From Caballeronia sp. LZ062 (GTDB taxonomy: Bacteria > Pseudomonadota > Gammaproteobacteria > Burkholderiales > Burkholderiaceae), in NCBI RefSeq assembly GCF_031450785.1, contig NZ_JARTWB010000003.1, positions 310,001-374,000 on the forward strand: a DNA stretch of 64,000 nucleotides. Direction: 5' to 3'. The translations under genes and the position numbers were made by a program. A model generated the notes under the pieces. The model was not told the origin of the DNA, ran no database searches, and saw only the letters and a list, made by a program, of their open reading frames with translations. The first letter of the stretch is position 1. Every line of letters begins with the position of its first letter. Below, one piece after another: positions 36,207-44,858 of the stretch.

Positions 36207-36950
36207 TCATCCGTTGCGCTGCAAACCCTTCGGCACGCTGTAGCGCCCGTTTCGATACTCAAGCGTGAAGTGCGTCCGTTTCGGCGCGCCGTCCTTGTTG
36301 ACACAGACGCCCTTGGTCATGCGCGAGACGCTATGCACCGTCTGCTCCGCGATGTAGAGCGACGCGTAACCTTCTGCGCCGGGCGCGCCCACCGACAGCG
36401 TTCGCTTCGTGGAGTCGTACCAGCCGTCGCAACGCGTGTCCCATTCGCCGCTCGCCTGAGCGACCGTCAACTGATCGAGCACGGGACGCAGCGTGTGTCC
36501 GTCGAACGTGTAGAGACTGAGTGTCACTTCGCCATATGGCGCGGGACGCGACGAGCCGTCGTAACTCACGCGCACGCCGAACGCGCGCTCCTTCGGCGCG
36601 AGTCGATAGCGCGCCGTCTCGAGCGCGAGATCGGCGGACCCGGCCGCGTCCCGCCTGATCGCGCCGGCCTGAAACACGTGCGCGACGATCGCTCCGGTCG
36701 CACTGTCGGCGACGAGCACGTCGAGGTCCCCCGCGCCGTTCTCCGACTCCATGTCGTCGCCAGCGAACGCAAGCGCCGCGAGCGTCAACGCGGGATTCGC
36801 GGGCCACGTCTTGCACACGCTGAGCGTGCTATCGAGTGTCTTGTCGGCGTGCAGCGTATTCGCCCACGTCTGCATCATGTCTTCGCAACCGGCGTGCGCG
36901 AGCATCGGGGCCAGCAGCGTGGCGGCCAGAGTGATGAGTTTCTTCTTCAT
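36207..36950 (-). CDS. Secreted hypothetical protein
   Basis: 247-residue periplasmic or secreted protein. Signal peptide KKKLITLAATLLAPMLAHAG, cleaved near residue 20. The mature part has four or five cysteines (C22, C46, RCDGWYDS, GVCVNKDG) that may form disulfides, and beta-rich segments such as YGEVTLSLYTFDGHTLRPVL and YASLYIAEQTVHSVS. No family recognised with confidence. It stands between a coding remnant and the long upstream region of the cyo operon, on the opposite strand to the latter. Confidence 0.7.
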   Translation of the reverse strand: MKKKLITLAATLLAPMLAHAGCEDMMQTWANTLHADKTLDSTLSVCKTWPANPALTLAALAFAGDDMESENGAGDLDVLVADSATGAIVAHVFQAGAIRRDAAGSADLALETARYRLAPKERAFGVRVSYDGSSRPAPYGEVTLSLYTFDGHTLRPVLDQLTVAQASGEWDTRCDGWYDSTKRTLSVGAPGAEGYASLYIAEQTVHSVSRMTKGVCVNKDGAPKRTHFTLEYRNGRYSVPKGLQRNG

Positions 36951-37367
36951 GTGTGTGGTGTCGGGCTGTGGTCGCCCCGACGGCGCCAGAACGCGGCTGC
37001 GCTACGGGGCCCCGCATTTTGAACGCTTACATTTCGCTCAATGCGTCGCGCAACACCATTTGACAAGAAACGTCCTTCGCTATGCCAAATTTTGATGCAT
37101 TCGATGTCGAACGTTCTTATCGCTCGCAAGCGTGACGCGATGCCGGCAGAATGGCGGGTTCAGCGCTAGCAAACGCGTACTCATGCACGCGCTCATTCGA
37201 AAGGCGTAACCCGCGCGACACAGCGTCGCAACACCGCGTTTTACGACCAAATTCCATAGATTCGCAACATCGCGATAAATCTCGCGTGGCATGATCGCGT
37301 CGCGGCGCAACGCCGTGAAACGGCGTTCTTCCCAAGGACGCTTCGATCCAAAAAACCAGCGAATGCA
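36951..37367. other. Divergent promoter region upstream of cyoA
   Basis: 417 bp between the secreted-protein gene and cyoA, less GC-rich than its neighbours. No convincing small gene on either strand. The cyo promoter must be here, but no -35/-10 pair, Anr/FNR box or other operator was recognised. Confidence 0.5.
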
Positions 37368-38252
37368 ATGAATGAAAATACTCACCGTTTAGCAGCGCCA
37401 TTGTTATCGGGTTTGTTGGCCAGTGTCTGTTTATCGGGATGCAATCTCGAGGTGCTCGACTCGAAAGGCGTGATCGGCGCGGCGGAAAGCTCGCTTATCG
37501 CCACCGCGACTTTCACGATGCTTCTCGTCGTCGTTCCGGTGATTCTGCTCACCCTGATCTTTGCCTGGCGCTATCGCGCATCCAACACGAACGCCACGTA
37601 CGCGCCGAAATGGACGCACTCCACGGCCATCGAGGTCGTCGTCTGGGCGATCCCGGCGGCCATCATCCTCTTTCTCGGCACGCTGACGTGGAAGAGCACG
37701 CACGAACTCGACCCGTACAAGCCCATACAGTCGAACGTGAAGCCGATCAACGTCGAAGTCGTCGCGCTCGACTGGAAATGGCTCTTCGTCTATCCGGACC
37801 TCGGCATTGCGTCGGTCAATCAGGTGGCGTTCCCGGTCGGCACGCCGGTCAACTTCCGCATTACGTCGGACTCCGTGATGAACTCGTTCTTCATCCCGCA
37901 GCTCGGCAGCCAGATCTACGCGATGGCGGGCATGCAGACGCGTCTGAACCTGCAAGCCGACCACGCGGGTGACTACGCGGGCATCTCGGCGAACTACAGC
38001 GGCGCGGGCTTCTCCGACATGAAGTTCCGCGCGCTCGCCCTGTCGCAGGCTGACTTCGATTCGTGGGTCAAGAAGGTCAAGACCGCGCCCGAGGCACTGG
38101 ACATGAACGTTTATGCGGGCGTCGCGCGTCCGAGCGAGAAGGTCGCGGTCCGCTACTTCTCGACCGTCGATCCGAAGCTCTTCAACAACATCGTCGGCAA
38201 GTACAACAACGGGAATGTCACCGTTGGCACGAATTGCGTAACCAAGGGGTAA
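37368..38252 (+). CDS. cyoA: Cytochrome bo3 ubiquinol oxidase subunit II
   Basis: Subunit II of the terminal quinol oxidase; like other CyoA it lacks the CuA ligands. Signal peptide with lipobox CLSGC, lipid-attached C25, then two membrane helices (ATFTMLLVVVPVILLTLIFA and AIEVVVWAIPAAIILFLGTL) and a periplasmic cupredoxin domain (about 125-285, VEVVALDWKWLFVYPDLGIA, MNSFFIPQLGSQIYAMAGMQ). 294 residues. No strong ribosome-binding site before the ATG at 37368. First gene of cyoABCD; the next starts 3 bp after its stop. Confidence 0.96.
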   Translation: MNENTHRLAAPLLSGLLASVCLSGCNLEVLDSKGVIGAAESSLIATATFTMLLVVVPVILLTLIFAWRYRASNTNATYAPKWTHSTAIEVVVWAIPAAIILFLGTLTWKSTHELDPYKPIQSNVKPINVEVVALDWKWLFVYPDLGIASVNQVAFPVGTPVNFRITSDSVMNSFFIPQLGSQIYAMAGMQTRLNLQADHAGDYAGISANYSGAGFSDMKFRALALSQADFDSWVKKVKTAPEALDMNVYAGVARPSEKVAVRYFSTVDPKLFNNIVGKYNNGNVTVGTNCVTKG

Positions 38253-38255
38253 GCC

Positions 38256-40265
38256 ATGTTCGGCAAATTAACGCTTGAGGCGATCCCGTACCACGAGCCG
38301 ATCATCATGGGGGCGACCGTCCTCATGGCGGTCATGGCGCTCGGGACGGCCGCCGCTCTCACCAAGTTCGGAAAATGGGGCTGGCTCTGGCGCGAGTACC
38401 TGACTTCGACTGAGCACAAGCGCATCGGCATCATGTATCTGGTCGTCGCCGGACTGATGCTCGTGCGCGGCTTCGTCGACGCCGTCATGATGCGCGCGCA
38501 GCAGGCCATCGCGCTCGATTCGCCGGGCTTTCTGCCGCCGCATCACTACGACCAGATCTTCTCCGCGCACGGCACCATCATGATCTTCTTCATGGCGATG
38601 GCCCTGCTCGTGGCGTTCTTCAATCTCGTGGTGCCGCTGCAGATCGGCGCGCGCGACGTGGCGTTCCCGTTCATCAACTCGCTGTCGTTCTGGATGACGG
38701 CGATGGCCGCAGTGCTGATCAACCTGTCACTCTTCATCGGCGAGTTCTCGGCGACGGGCTGGCTCGCCTATCCGCCGCTGTCGGAAACGCAGTTCAGTCC
38801 GGGCGTGGGCGTCGACTACTACATCTGGGCGCTGCAGTTGTCCGGTGTCGGCACGCTGCTCACCGGCGTGAACTTCTTCGTGACCATCGTGAAGATGCGC
38901 GCGCCCGGCATGACGTGGATGAAGCTGCCGGTGTTCACGTGGACGGCGTTCTGCTCGAACGTGCTCATCATGGCGACGTTCCCGATTCTGACCGTCGCGC
39001 TCGCGCTGCTCGGCCTCGACCGCTATCTCGGCATGCACTTCTTCACGAACGATGCCGGCGGCAATCCGATGGTGTATCTGAACCTGATCTGGGCGTGGGG
39101 CCACCCCGAGGTCTACATTCTGGTTCTGCCGGCGTTCGGCATCTATTCGGAAGTCGTCTCCACGTTCTCGAAGAAGCCGCTCTTCGGCTACAAGACGATG
39201 GTCTGGGCGACGTGCTGCATCATGGTGCTGTCGTTTCTCGTGTGGCTGCACCACTTCTTCACCATGGGCTCGGGTGCGAACGTCAATGCCTTCTTCGGCA
39301 TCATGACGATGATTATCTCGATCCCGACCGGCGTGAAGATATTCAACTGGCTCTTCACGATGTACCGCGGCCGCGTGCAGTTCACCACGCCGGTTCTGTG
39401 GACCATCGGCTTCATCATCACGTTTACGCTCGGCGGCATGACGGGCGTGATGCTCGCCATTCCGGGCGCGGACTTCGTGCTGCACAACAGCCTGTTCCTG
39501 ATCGCGCACTTCCATAACGCCATTATCGGCGGCGTGGTGTTCGGCTACTTCGCGGGCGTGCAGTTCTGGTGGCCGAAAGTGTTCGGCTTCAAGCTCGACG
39601 AAAAGCTCGGCCGCAATGCGTTCATCTGCTGGTTCGTCGGCTTCTTCGTGGCGTTCGTGCCGATCTACATTCTCGGCTTCATGGGCATGACGCGCCGCCT
39701 GAATCACTACGACAACCCCGCATGGCAGCCGTATCTGGTGGTCGCGGCGTGCGGTGTCGGCATCATTGCGCTGGGCGTGGCGTTCCAGGTCGCGCAGATC
39801 GTCGTGAGCGTGATTCGCCGTAATCAGCCGGCTTATCGCGATGTCACGGGCGACCCGTGGGGCGGACGTACGCTCGAATGGTCGATCAGCTCGCCGCCGC
39901 CGGTCTACAACTTTGCGCATGTGCCGGCCGTTCGTGAACTCGACGACTTCGCTCACGCGAAGGAAACGGGTCGCGTCGAAACGCGTCCGTTCCGCGACAT
40001 CCATATGCCGTCGAACACGAGCGCCGGTTTCCTGGTTGGCGTGTTCGCGCTGGCATTCGGCTTCGCGGCGATCTGGCATATCTGGTGGCTGGCTATCGTC
40101 GGTCTGATCGGCGTCGCAGCGGTCGTGATCGGCTACAGCTTCGGCGAGAACGCCGGCTATATCATCCCCGCCGCCACGGTGAAGGCGACCGAAGAGCGGA
40201 ATCGTCCGCCGAAGTCGCCCGCCAAGGCCGGCGCGGGGCGCGAAATGGAACTGGAGGTGCTGTAA
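38256..40265 (+). CDS. cyoB: Cytochrome bo3 ubiquinol oxidase subunit I
   Basis: Catalytic proton-pumping subunit reducing O2 to water with electrons from ubiquinol; binds heme b, heme o3 and CuB. 669 residues, about 15 membrane helices. CuB ligands: H283 in [15 protein letters not shown] (with the cross-linked tyrosine) and H332/H333 in [10 protein letters not shown]; heme ligands in [17 protein letters not shown] and an early histidine in [20 protein letters not shown]. Overlaps nothing: stop at 40263-40265, cyoC ATG directly follows. No cyoE (heme O synthase) follows in the window. Confidence 0.97.
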   Translation: MFGKLTLEAIPYHEPIIMGATVLMAVMALGTAAALTKFGKWGWLWREYLTSTEHKRIGIMYLVVAGLMLVRGFVDAVMMRAQQAIALDSPGFLPPHHYDQIFSAHGTIMIFFMAMALLVAFFNLVVPLQIGARDVAFPFINSLSFWMTAMAAVLINLSLFIGEFSATGWLAYPPLSETQFSPGVGVDYYIWALQLSGVGTLLTGVNFFVTIVKMRAPGMTWMKLPVFTWTAFCSNVLIMATFPILTVALALLGLDRYLGMHFFTNDAGGNPMVYLNLIWAWGHPEVYILVLPAFGIYSEVVSTFSKKPLFGYKTMVWATCCIMVLSFLVWLHHFFTMGSGANVNAFFGIMTMIISIPTGVKIFNWLFTMYRGRVQFTTPVLWTIGFIITFTLGGMTGVMLAIPGADFVLHNSLFLIAHFHNAIIGGVVFGYFAGVQFWWPKVFGFKLDEKLGRNAFICWFVGFFVAFVPIYILGFMGMTRRLNHYDNPAWQPYLVVAACGVGIIALGVAFQVAQIVVSVIRRNQPAYRDVTGDPWGGRTLEWSISSPPPVYNFAHVPAVRELDDFAHAKETGRVETRPFRDIHMPSNTSAGFLVGVFALAFGFAAIWHIWWLAIVGLIGVAAVVIGYSFGENAGYIIPAATVKATEERNRPPKSPAKAGAGREMELEVL

Positions 40266-40871
40266 ATGTCGCAATCGACGCTTTCCGCGCATGACGCGCA
40301 CGAGCACGAACACCAGCCGTCTCATTCGGTGTTCGGCTTCTGGTCCTACCTGATGACCGACTGCGTGCTGTTCGCGTCCCTCTTCGCGACCTTCGCGATG
40401 ATGGCGAACCAGTTCGCGGGCGGCCCCACGGCCAAGGATCTCTTCAATCTGCGCGATGTCGCCATCGAAACCGGACTGCTGCTCACGAGCAGCCTCACAT
40501 TCGGCTTCGCGATGATCTCGGCGCATCGCAAGCAGACAGGCGGCGTGCTCGCGTGGCTCTTCGTCACGTTCGCGCTGGGCGCGGGCTTTCTGTGGCTCGA
40601 ACTGCACGAGTTCGCCCACTTGATCGCCGAAGGCGCGGGCCCGCAGCGTAGCGCGTTCTGGTCGTCGTTCTTCACGCTCGTCGGCACGCACGGTTTGCAC
40701 GTCACGCTCGGCCTCGTGTGGCTCGTCGTGCTCGCCGTGCAAATCATGCAGAAGCCCGAGTTGAACGAGCGCCAGATTCGCCGGCTCGCGTGCCTCAGCC
40801 TCTTCTGGCACTTCCTCGACATCGTCTGGATTTGCGTGTTCTCCTTCGTCTACCTTGCGAGCGTCGTCTAA
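40266..40871 (+). CDS. cyoC: Cytochrome bo3 ubiquinol oxidase subunit III
   Basis: Five-helix membrane subunit III, 201 residues, needed for oxidase assembly. Features: SVFGFWSYLMTDCVLFASLF, GGPTAKDLFNLRDVAIETGL, GTHGLHVTLGLVWLVVLAVQ and the end CLSLFWHFLDIVWICVFSFV, all typical of CyoC. A histidine-rich lead (SAHDAHEHEHQPSHS) precedes the first helix. Starts right after the cyoB stop and its own stop overlaps the cyoD ATG by one base (TAATG), so the genes are translationally coupled. Confidence 0.97.
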   Translation: MSQSTLSAHDAHEHEHQPSHSVFGFWSYLMTDCVLFASLFATFAMMANQFAGGPTAKDLFNLRDVAIETGLLLTSSLTFGFAMISAHRKQTGGVLAWLFVTFALGAGFLWLELHEFAHLIAEGAGPQRSAFWSSFFTLVGTHGLHVTLGLVWLVVLAVQIMQKPELNERQIRRLACLSLFWHFLDIVWICVFSFVYLASVV

Positions 40872-41203
40872 TGGCTCATACGCATACAACGCATAGCGAT
40901 ATTCCGCACGTCACCGTGGGCGGGTATCTCGCCGGCTTCGTGCTGGCCGTCGTCCTCACGGTGGCTTCGTTCTGGCTCGTGACCGCAGGCAAGGCGTCGG
41001 GCGAACAAGGGCTCGTCTGGCTGGCGGTGCTGGCCGCCGTGCAGATGGTCGTTCATGTGGTGTTTTTCCTGCACGTGAATACGTCGAAGGGACAACGCTG
41101 GCATGCCCTGTCGTTCGCGTACACGATCCTGATGTCGCTCGTGATCATCGTCGGTACGGTGTGGGTCATGCATAACGTGCACATGCTGATGATGGCGCGA
41201 TAA
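40871..41203 (+). CDS. cyoD: Cytochrome bo3 ubiquinol oxidase subunit IV
   Basis: Small three-helix subunit IV, 110 residues, that stabilises the oxidase. Histidine-rich start (AHTHTTHSDIPHVTVGGYLA) and the segments VLTVASFWLVTAG, VQMVVHVVFFLHVNTSKGQR and YTILMSLVIIVGTVWVMHNV match CyoD. The start ATG overlaps the cyoC stop by one base. Last gene of the operon, closed by a strong terminator at 41223-41256. Confidence 0.96.
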   Translation: MAHTHTTHSDIPHVTVGGYLAGFVLAVVLTVASFWLVTAGKASGEQGLVWLAVLAAVQMVVHVVFFLHVNTSKGQRWHALSFAYTILMSLVIIVGTVWVMHNVHMLMMAR

Positions 41204-41222
41204 GGCGCCGCAGTTCGCGTGC

Positions 41223-41256
41223 AAAAGCGGGTCCGGTTCCGGGCCCGCTTTTTTTT
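41223..41256 (+). terminator. Rho-independent terminator of cyoABCD
   Basis: Stem AAAGCGGGTCCG / CGGGCCCGCTTT around GTTC, one G-T type pair, followed by a run of eight T. It lies 20 bp after the cyoD stop codon. Confidence 0.92.
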
Positions 41257-41317
41257 CGTCCGCCGTTTTCGCACCCGCTGACAAATCTTGACATTTCGCC
41301 GACGCAGCGCGACCATT

Positions 41318-41354
41318 TGTCCATAATTTGATTCTACGATCCACATTATGGACA
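41318..41354. promoter_or_regulatory. Perfect 10-bp inverted repeat at the cupin operon promoter
   Basis: TGTCCATAAT (41318-41327) and ATTATGGACA (41345-41354) are exact reverse complements 17 bp apart. They sit just before the ribosome-binding site of the cupin gene, and a TTGACA (41288-41293) lies upstream. Probable operator of the IclR regulator encoded at the end of this cluster. Confidence 0.7.
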
Positions 41355-41365
41355 CAGGAGACGCG

Positions 41366-41893
41366 ATGCCCGCGCCAAAACCGTCGGCGGACGCAATGAC
41401 GCCGTACCAATATCCCAATCCCAAGGAAGCGCAGAAGGAAATCGTCATCGGCCATGCCATTCCGACCGACGAGCGCGAATGGGTCGCGCAGGCCGAGAAC
41501 GTGTGGTTTCGCCCACTCTGCCTGAACGTCTCCACCGGCTACTGGATGAACCTGCTGCGCGTGCGCAAGTCCGGCGTGCTTTCGCGGCATCGTCATCCGC
41601 AAGCCGTTCACGGCATGGTGCTGAAAGGCCGCTGGCGTTATCTGGAGCACGACTGGGTCGCGACAGAAGGCAGCTATGTCTTCGAGCCGCCCGGCGAAAC
41701 GCATACGCTGTACGTGCCGGAAGACGTGGAAGAAATGATCACCTACTTCCAGGTGAACGGTGTCATGTTCTATTGCGATCCGTACGGCAACTACACCGGG
41801 TACGAAGACGTGTTCACCAAGGTCGATATGTGCCGCAAGCACTATGAATCGGTCGGGCTGGGCGCGGATTTCGTCGACCAGTTCATCCGCTAG
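41366..41893 (+). CDS. Cupin protein, 2,4'-dihydroxyacetophenone dioxygenase-like
   Basis: 175-residue single-domain cupin; the family cleaves C-C bonds with non-heme iron. The metal-site stretch is VLSRHRHPQAVHGMVLKGRW with further GSYVFEPPGETHTLYVPED (likely His of motif 2). The ATG at 41366 has GGAGA 4 nt upstream; the ATG at 41348 lies inside the operator repeat and has no such site. First gene of a cupin, MFS transporter, SDR, IclR cluster, so it probably acts on an aromatic or hydroxyketone substrate taken up by the transporter. Exact reaction inferred only from resemblance. Confidence 0.78.
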   Translation: MPAPKPSADAMTPYQYPNPKEAQKEIVIGHAIPTDEREWVAQAENVWFRPLCLNVSTGYWMNLLRVRKSGVLSRHRHPQAVHGMVLKGRWRYLEHDWVATEGSYVFEPPGETHTLYVPEDVEEMITYFQVNGVMFYCDPYGNYTGYEDVFTKVDMCRKHYESVGLGADFVDQFIR

Positions 41894-41957
41894 TTCGTCG
41901 GACAGCCAAACCACCATAAGAGCCGAAGCGCCAAAGAAGCGCATTCGGGGAGACACC

Positions 41958-43259
41958 ATGCAAAGCAAATCGCCGCGCATCAAGCGCATTCAGTGGATCG
42001 CGCTCACTTTTTTGACGCTCGCCGGGATCGTGAATTATCTCGACCGCAGCACGCTGTCCATCGCCAATCATTCCGTCACGCAGGAACTCGGGCTCTCGGC
42101 ATCGCAGATGGGACTGCTGCTGTCCGCCTTCTCCTTCGCGTATGCGTTCTCACAGTTGCCCATCGGCGTGATGCTCGACCGTTTCGGCGCGCGCATCATG
42201 CTCGGCCTCGGCATGTTCGTCTGGTCGGTTGCGCAGTTGTTCGGCGGCCTCGTCACGAACCTGCATCAGTTCCTCGCGGCGCGCATCGCGCTCGGCATCG
42301 GCGAAGCGCCGCAGTTTCCGGCCGGCGCCAAGGTCGTCTCGGAATGGTTCGCGCAACACGAGCGCGGCAAGCCCACCGGCATCTTCGTCACGTCCTCGAC
42401 GATCGGCCCCGCGCTCGCGCCGCCGATTCTCACCGTGCTGCTGCTCAGCTTCGGCTGGCGCAACATGTTCGTCATCATGGGCGTGCTGGGCATTGCGGTG
42501 GCGATCGGCTGGTACATCGTGTATCGCAACCGCAAGGATATCGCGCTGGAGCCGCAGGAGATCGCGCATCTGACCGAAGGCGAGCCGGCGCAGCGCACGG
42601 AGCGCAGCATGAGCTTCGCGGAGTGGCGCGGGCTCTTCGGCAAGGCGACCACGTGGGGCATGATCTTCGGCTTCATGGGCGTGATCTACATGGTGTGGCT
42701 GTATCTGACGTGGCTGCCCGCCTATCTGGAACACGAACGGCATCTGACTATTGCGAAGACGGGCTGGATCGTGTCGATTCCGTATCTCGCAGGCACGCTC
42801 GGCATGCTGTCGTCGGGTTTCATCGCCGATGGACTCATGGCGCGCGGCGTCGCACCGATTCGCAGCCGCAAGTGGCCGATCTGCTCGGGTCTCATCGGCG
42901 CGGCGCTCTTCACGGTTCCGGCTGCGTTCACGCCGAACCTCGCGCTTGCCATCACGTATCTCTCGGCGGCGATGTTCTTCGTCAACATGGCGAGCGGCGC
43001 GGCGTGGGCGCTCGTCTCGGTGGCGGCGCCGCGTCACATGGTGGCGTCGCTCGGCAGCATTCAGAACTTCGGCGGCTATTTCGGCGGCTCCTTCGCGCCG
43101 TTCATCACGGGCCTCGTGGTCGACAAGACGCATTCGTTCGTCAACGCGTTCCTGATCAGCGCGGGCGTCGCGTTTGCAGCCGCGCTCGTCTACATGTTCG
43201 TCGTGCGCGTGCCGATTCAGGACGCCGAGCAGCCGGCGTCGGCCGTTCCCGTCGTGTGA
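41958..43259 (+). CDS. MFS transporter (ACS-like)
   Basis: 433-residue 12-helix inner-membrane carrier. Start region IQWIALTFLTLAGIVNYLDR and STLSIANHSVTQELGLSASQ, then LARI-type helix IALGIGEAPQFPAGAKVVSE and the GALA/FGGYFGGSFAPFITGL segment; resembles glucarate/galactonate and aromatic-acid ACS carriers. ATG at 41958 has GGGGAGA 4 nt upstream. Sits between the cupin gene (64 bp upstream) and the SDR gene (15 bp downstream), so it likely imports the cluster's substrate. Confidence 0.92.
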   Translation: MQSKSPRIKRIQWIALTFLTLAGIVNYLDRSTLSIANHSVTQELGLSASQMGLLLSAFSFAYAFSQLPIGVMLDRFGARIMLGLGMFVWSVAQLFGGLVTNLHQFLAARIALGIGEAPQFPAGAKVVSEWFAQHERGKPTGIFVTSSTIGPALAPPILTVLLLSFGWRNMFVIMGVLGIAVAIGWYIVYRNRKDIALEPQEIAHLTEGEPAQRTERSMSFAEWRGLFGKATTWGMIFGFMGVIYMVWLYLTWLPAYLEHERHLTIAKTGWIVSIPYLAGTLGMLSSGFIADGLMARGVAPIRSRKWPICSGLIGAALFTVPAAFTPNLALAITYLSAAMFFVNMASGAAWALVSVAAPRHMVASLGSIQNFGGYFGGSFAPFITGLVVDKTHSFVNAFLISAGVAFAAALVYMFVVRVPIQDAEQPASAVPVV

Positions 43260-43273
43260 GCGTGAGCACCAAA

Positions 43274-44011
43274 ATGAGCGATATGACTTTTCAGACTGAT
43301 CTCTTCAAGGGTAAGACCGTCGTCGTCACAGGCGGCACGCAGGGCATCGGCGCGGGCATCGCCCAGCAGTTCGCCGGGCTCGGTGCGCGCGTGATCGCGG
43401 CGGGCATCGCACCGACCGATGCCCAGCGCGACGCGCTCGGCGGCAGCATCGAAGTCGCCGCGCTCGATGTCGCGGATGCCGCCAGCGCCGCCGATCTCGT
43501 GAATCGCCTCGATGCGCTCGACGTGCTCGTGAATTGCGCGGGCATGATCAAGCGCGGCGACGAACACGATATCGAAACGTTCGAGCGCGTGATCGCCGTC
43601 AATCTGAACGGCACCATGCGCATGTGCGCCGCCGCTCGCGGCTTGCTCGCGAAAAGCGACGGGAGCATCGTGAACACGGCGTCCATGCTCACGTTTTTCG
43701 GCGGGGGTCTCGTGCCCGCATACAGCGCGAGCAAGGGCGGCGTCGCGCAGCTGACGAAGTCGCTTGCCATCGCGTACGCGGCCGACGGCATTCGCGTGAA
43801 CGCGGTCGCGCCCGGCTGGATCGCGACGCCGCTCACGCAGGCGCTTCAGGACGACGGCGGGCGCTCGCAAGCGATTCTGGATCGCACGCCGATGAAACGC
43901 TGGGGCTTGCCCGAGGACGTCGCGCGCGTCGTCGCGTTTCTGGCGTCGCCGGCGGCGGCGTTCATGACGGGGGCCATCGTGCCGGTGGACGGCGGCTATC
44001 TCGTGGCGTGA
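43274..44011 (+). CDS. Short-chain dehydrogenase/reductase (SDR)
   Basis: NAD(P)-dependent oxidoreductase of 245 residues. Cofactor motif VVVTGGTQGIGAGIAQQFAG, LVNCAGMIKRG (NAG-like), catalytic serine in IVNTASMLTFFGGGLVPAYS, then Y-x-x-x-K in AYSASKGGVAQLTKSLAIAY, and C-terminal FLASPAAAFMTGAIVPVDGG. Substrate probably a hydroxy acid or alcohol of the same pathway as the cupin and transporter. Three starts are possible (GTG 43262, ATG 43274, ATG 43283); the middle one is shown. Confidence 0.9.
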   Translation: MSDMTFQTDLFKGKTVVVTGGTQGIGAGIAQQFAGLGARVIAAGIAPTDAQRDALGGSIEVAALDVADAASAADLVNRLDALDVLVNCAGMIKRGDEHDIETFERVIAVNLNGTMRMCAAARGLLAKSDGSIVNTASMLTFFGGGLVPAYSASKGGVAQLTKSLAIAYAADGIRVNAVAPGWIATPLTQALQDDGGRSQAILDRTPMKRWGLPEDVARVVAFLASPAAAFMTGAIVPVDGGYLVA

Positions 44012-44056
44012 GCGGGCGTCGATATAATCGCCGCGCCGCCGCTTCCCTCTCCGATC

Positions 44057-44854
44057 ATGTCCGCTGATCCCGCCTCTCTCGACGCCGCCCGCGCAACCGG
44101 CACCGCCGCGTTCTCCAAGTTCATGGCGGTGCTTCAGTTCATCGCCGATTCCGCCGAGCCGCCGACTATCGCGCGTCTGACGGCGCAAAGCGGGTATCCG
44201 CGTCCGACGGTGTACCGCATCGTCGGCGCGTTGATGGCCGAAGGGCTCGTCGTCGAAAGCGCGCGCGGCGGCTCTTATACGCTCGGTCCGCGCCTGATGT
44301 CGCTTGCAAGCCGAAGCTGGGAGCGCTCCGACCTGCGCATCGCCGCCGCCGACGCTTTGCAGACACTGCGCGACGCCACGCAGGAGACCGTGCATCTGGC
44401 GGTGAGAAGCGGCGCGGAAATGGTCTATGTCGAAAAGCTCGAAAGCCCGCACGCGGTGCGCATGGCATCGCGCATCGGCACGCGCGTCACGCTGTATTCG
44501 AGTTCCGTCGGCAAGGCGTATCTTTCGAAGCTTTCACATGCCGAACGCGATGCGCTTCTGCAAGGCATCCCGTTCCAGCAGTTCACGCCGAATACCATCG
44601 TCGATCGTGCCGCACTCGATACGGAACTCGACGCGTGCCGCGCGCGCGGCTACGCCGAAGACCGCGAGGAGAACGAAGCGCAGATTTTCTGCTACGGCAG
44701 CGCGATCGTCGGCGCGAACGGCGCGCCGCTCGGCTGCGTCAGCGTGAGCATTCCGCTCTTCAGAAAGAGCGCGACGCCGATGGAAACCTACGTCGCGCCG
44801 CTCAAGGCTGCGTGCCGCGCCATTGCCGAGCGGATGAGTCCCGGCACGCGCTAA
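44057..44854 (+). CDS. IclR-family transcriptional regulator
   Basis: 265-residue regulator with an N-terminal winged helix-turn-helix (about 20-80: MAVLQFIADSAEPPTIARLT, SGYPRPTVYRIVGALMAEGL) and a C-terminal IclR effector domain (GTRVTLYSSSVGKAYLSKLS, RARGYAEDREENEAQIFCYG). Last gene of the cupin, transporter, SDR cluster, on the same strand, 45 bp after the SDR gene. The inverted repeat before the cupin gene is its likely operator, which would make the cluster autoregulated. Confidence 0.92.
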   Translation: MSADPASLDAARATGTAAFSKFMAVLQFIADSAEPPTIARLTAQSGYPRPTVYRIVGALMAEGLVVESARGGSYTLGPRLMSLASRSWERSDLRIAAADALQTLRDATQETVHLAVRSGAEMVYVEKLESPHAVRMASRIGTRVTLYSSSVGKAYLSKLSHAERDALLQGIPFQQFTPNTIVDRAALDTELDACRARGYAEDREENEAQIFCYGSAIVGANGAPLGCVSVSIPLFRKSATPMETYVAPLKAACRAIAERMSPGTR

Positions 44855-44858
44855 AGCG

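Noticed and set aside
38727-40889. Open frame of 720 codons on the minus strand across cyoB and cyoC
   Set aside because: It is the antisense shadow of well-recognised oxidase genes; its translation is Arg/His/Asp-rich and has no domain, a common effect of high-GC codon bias.
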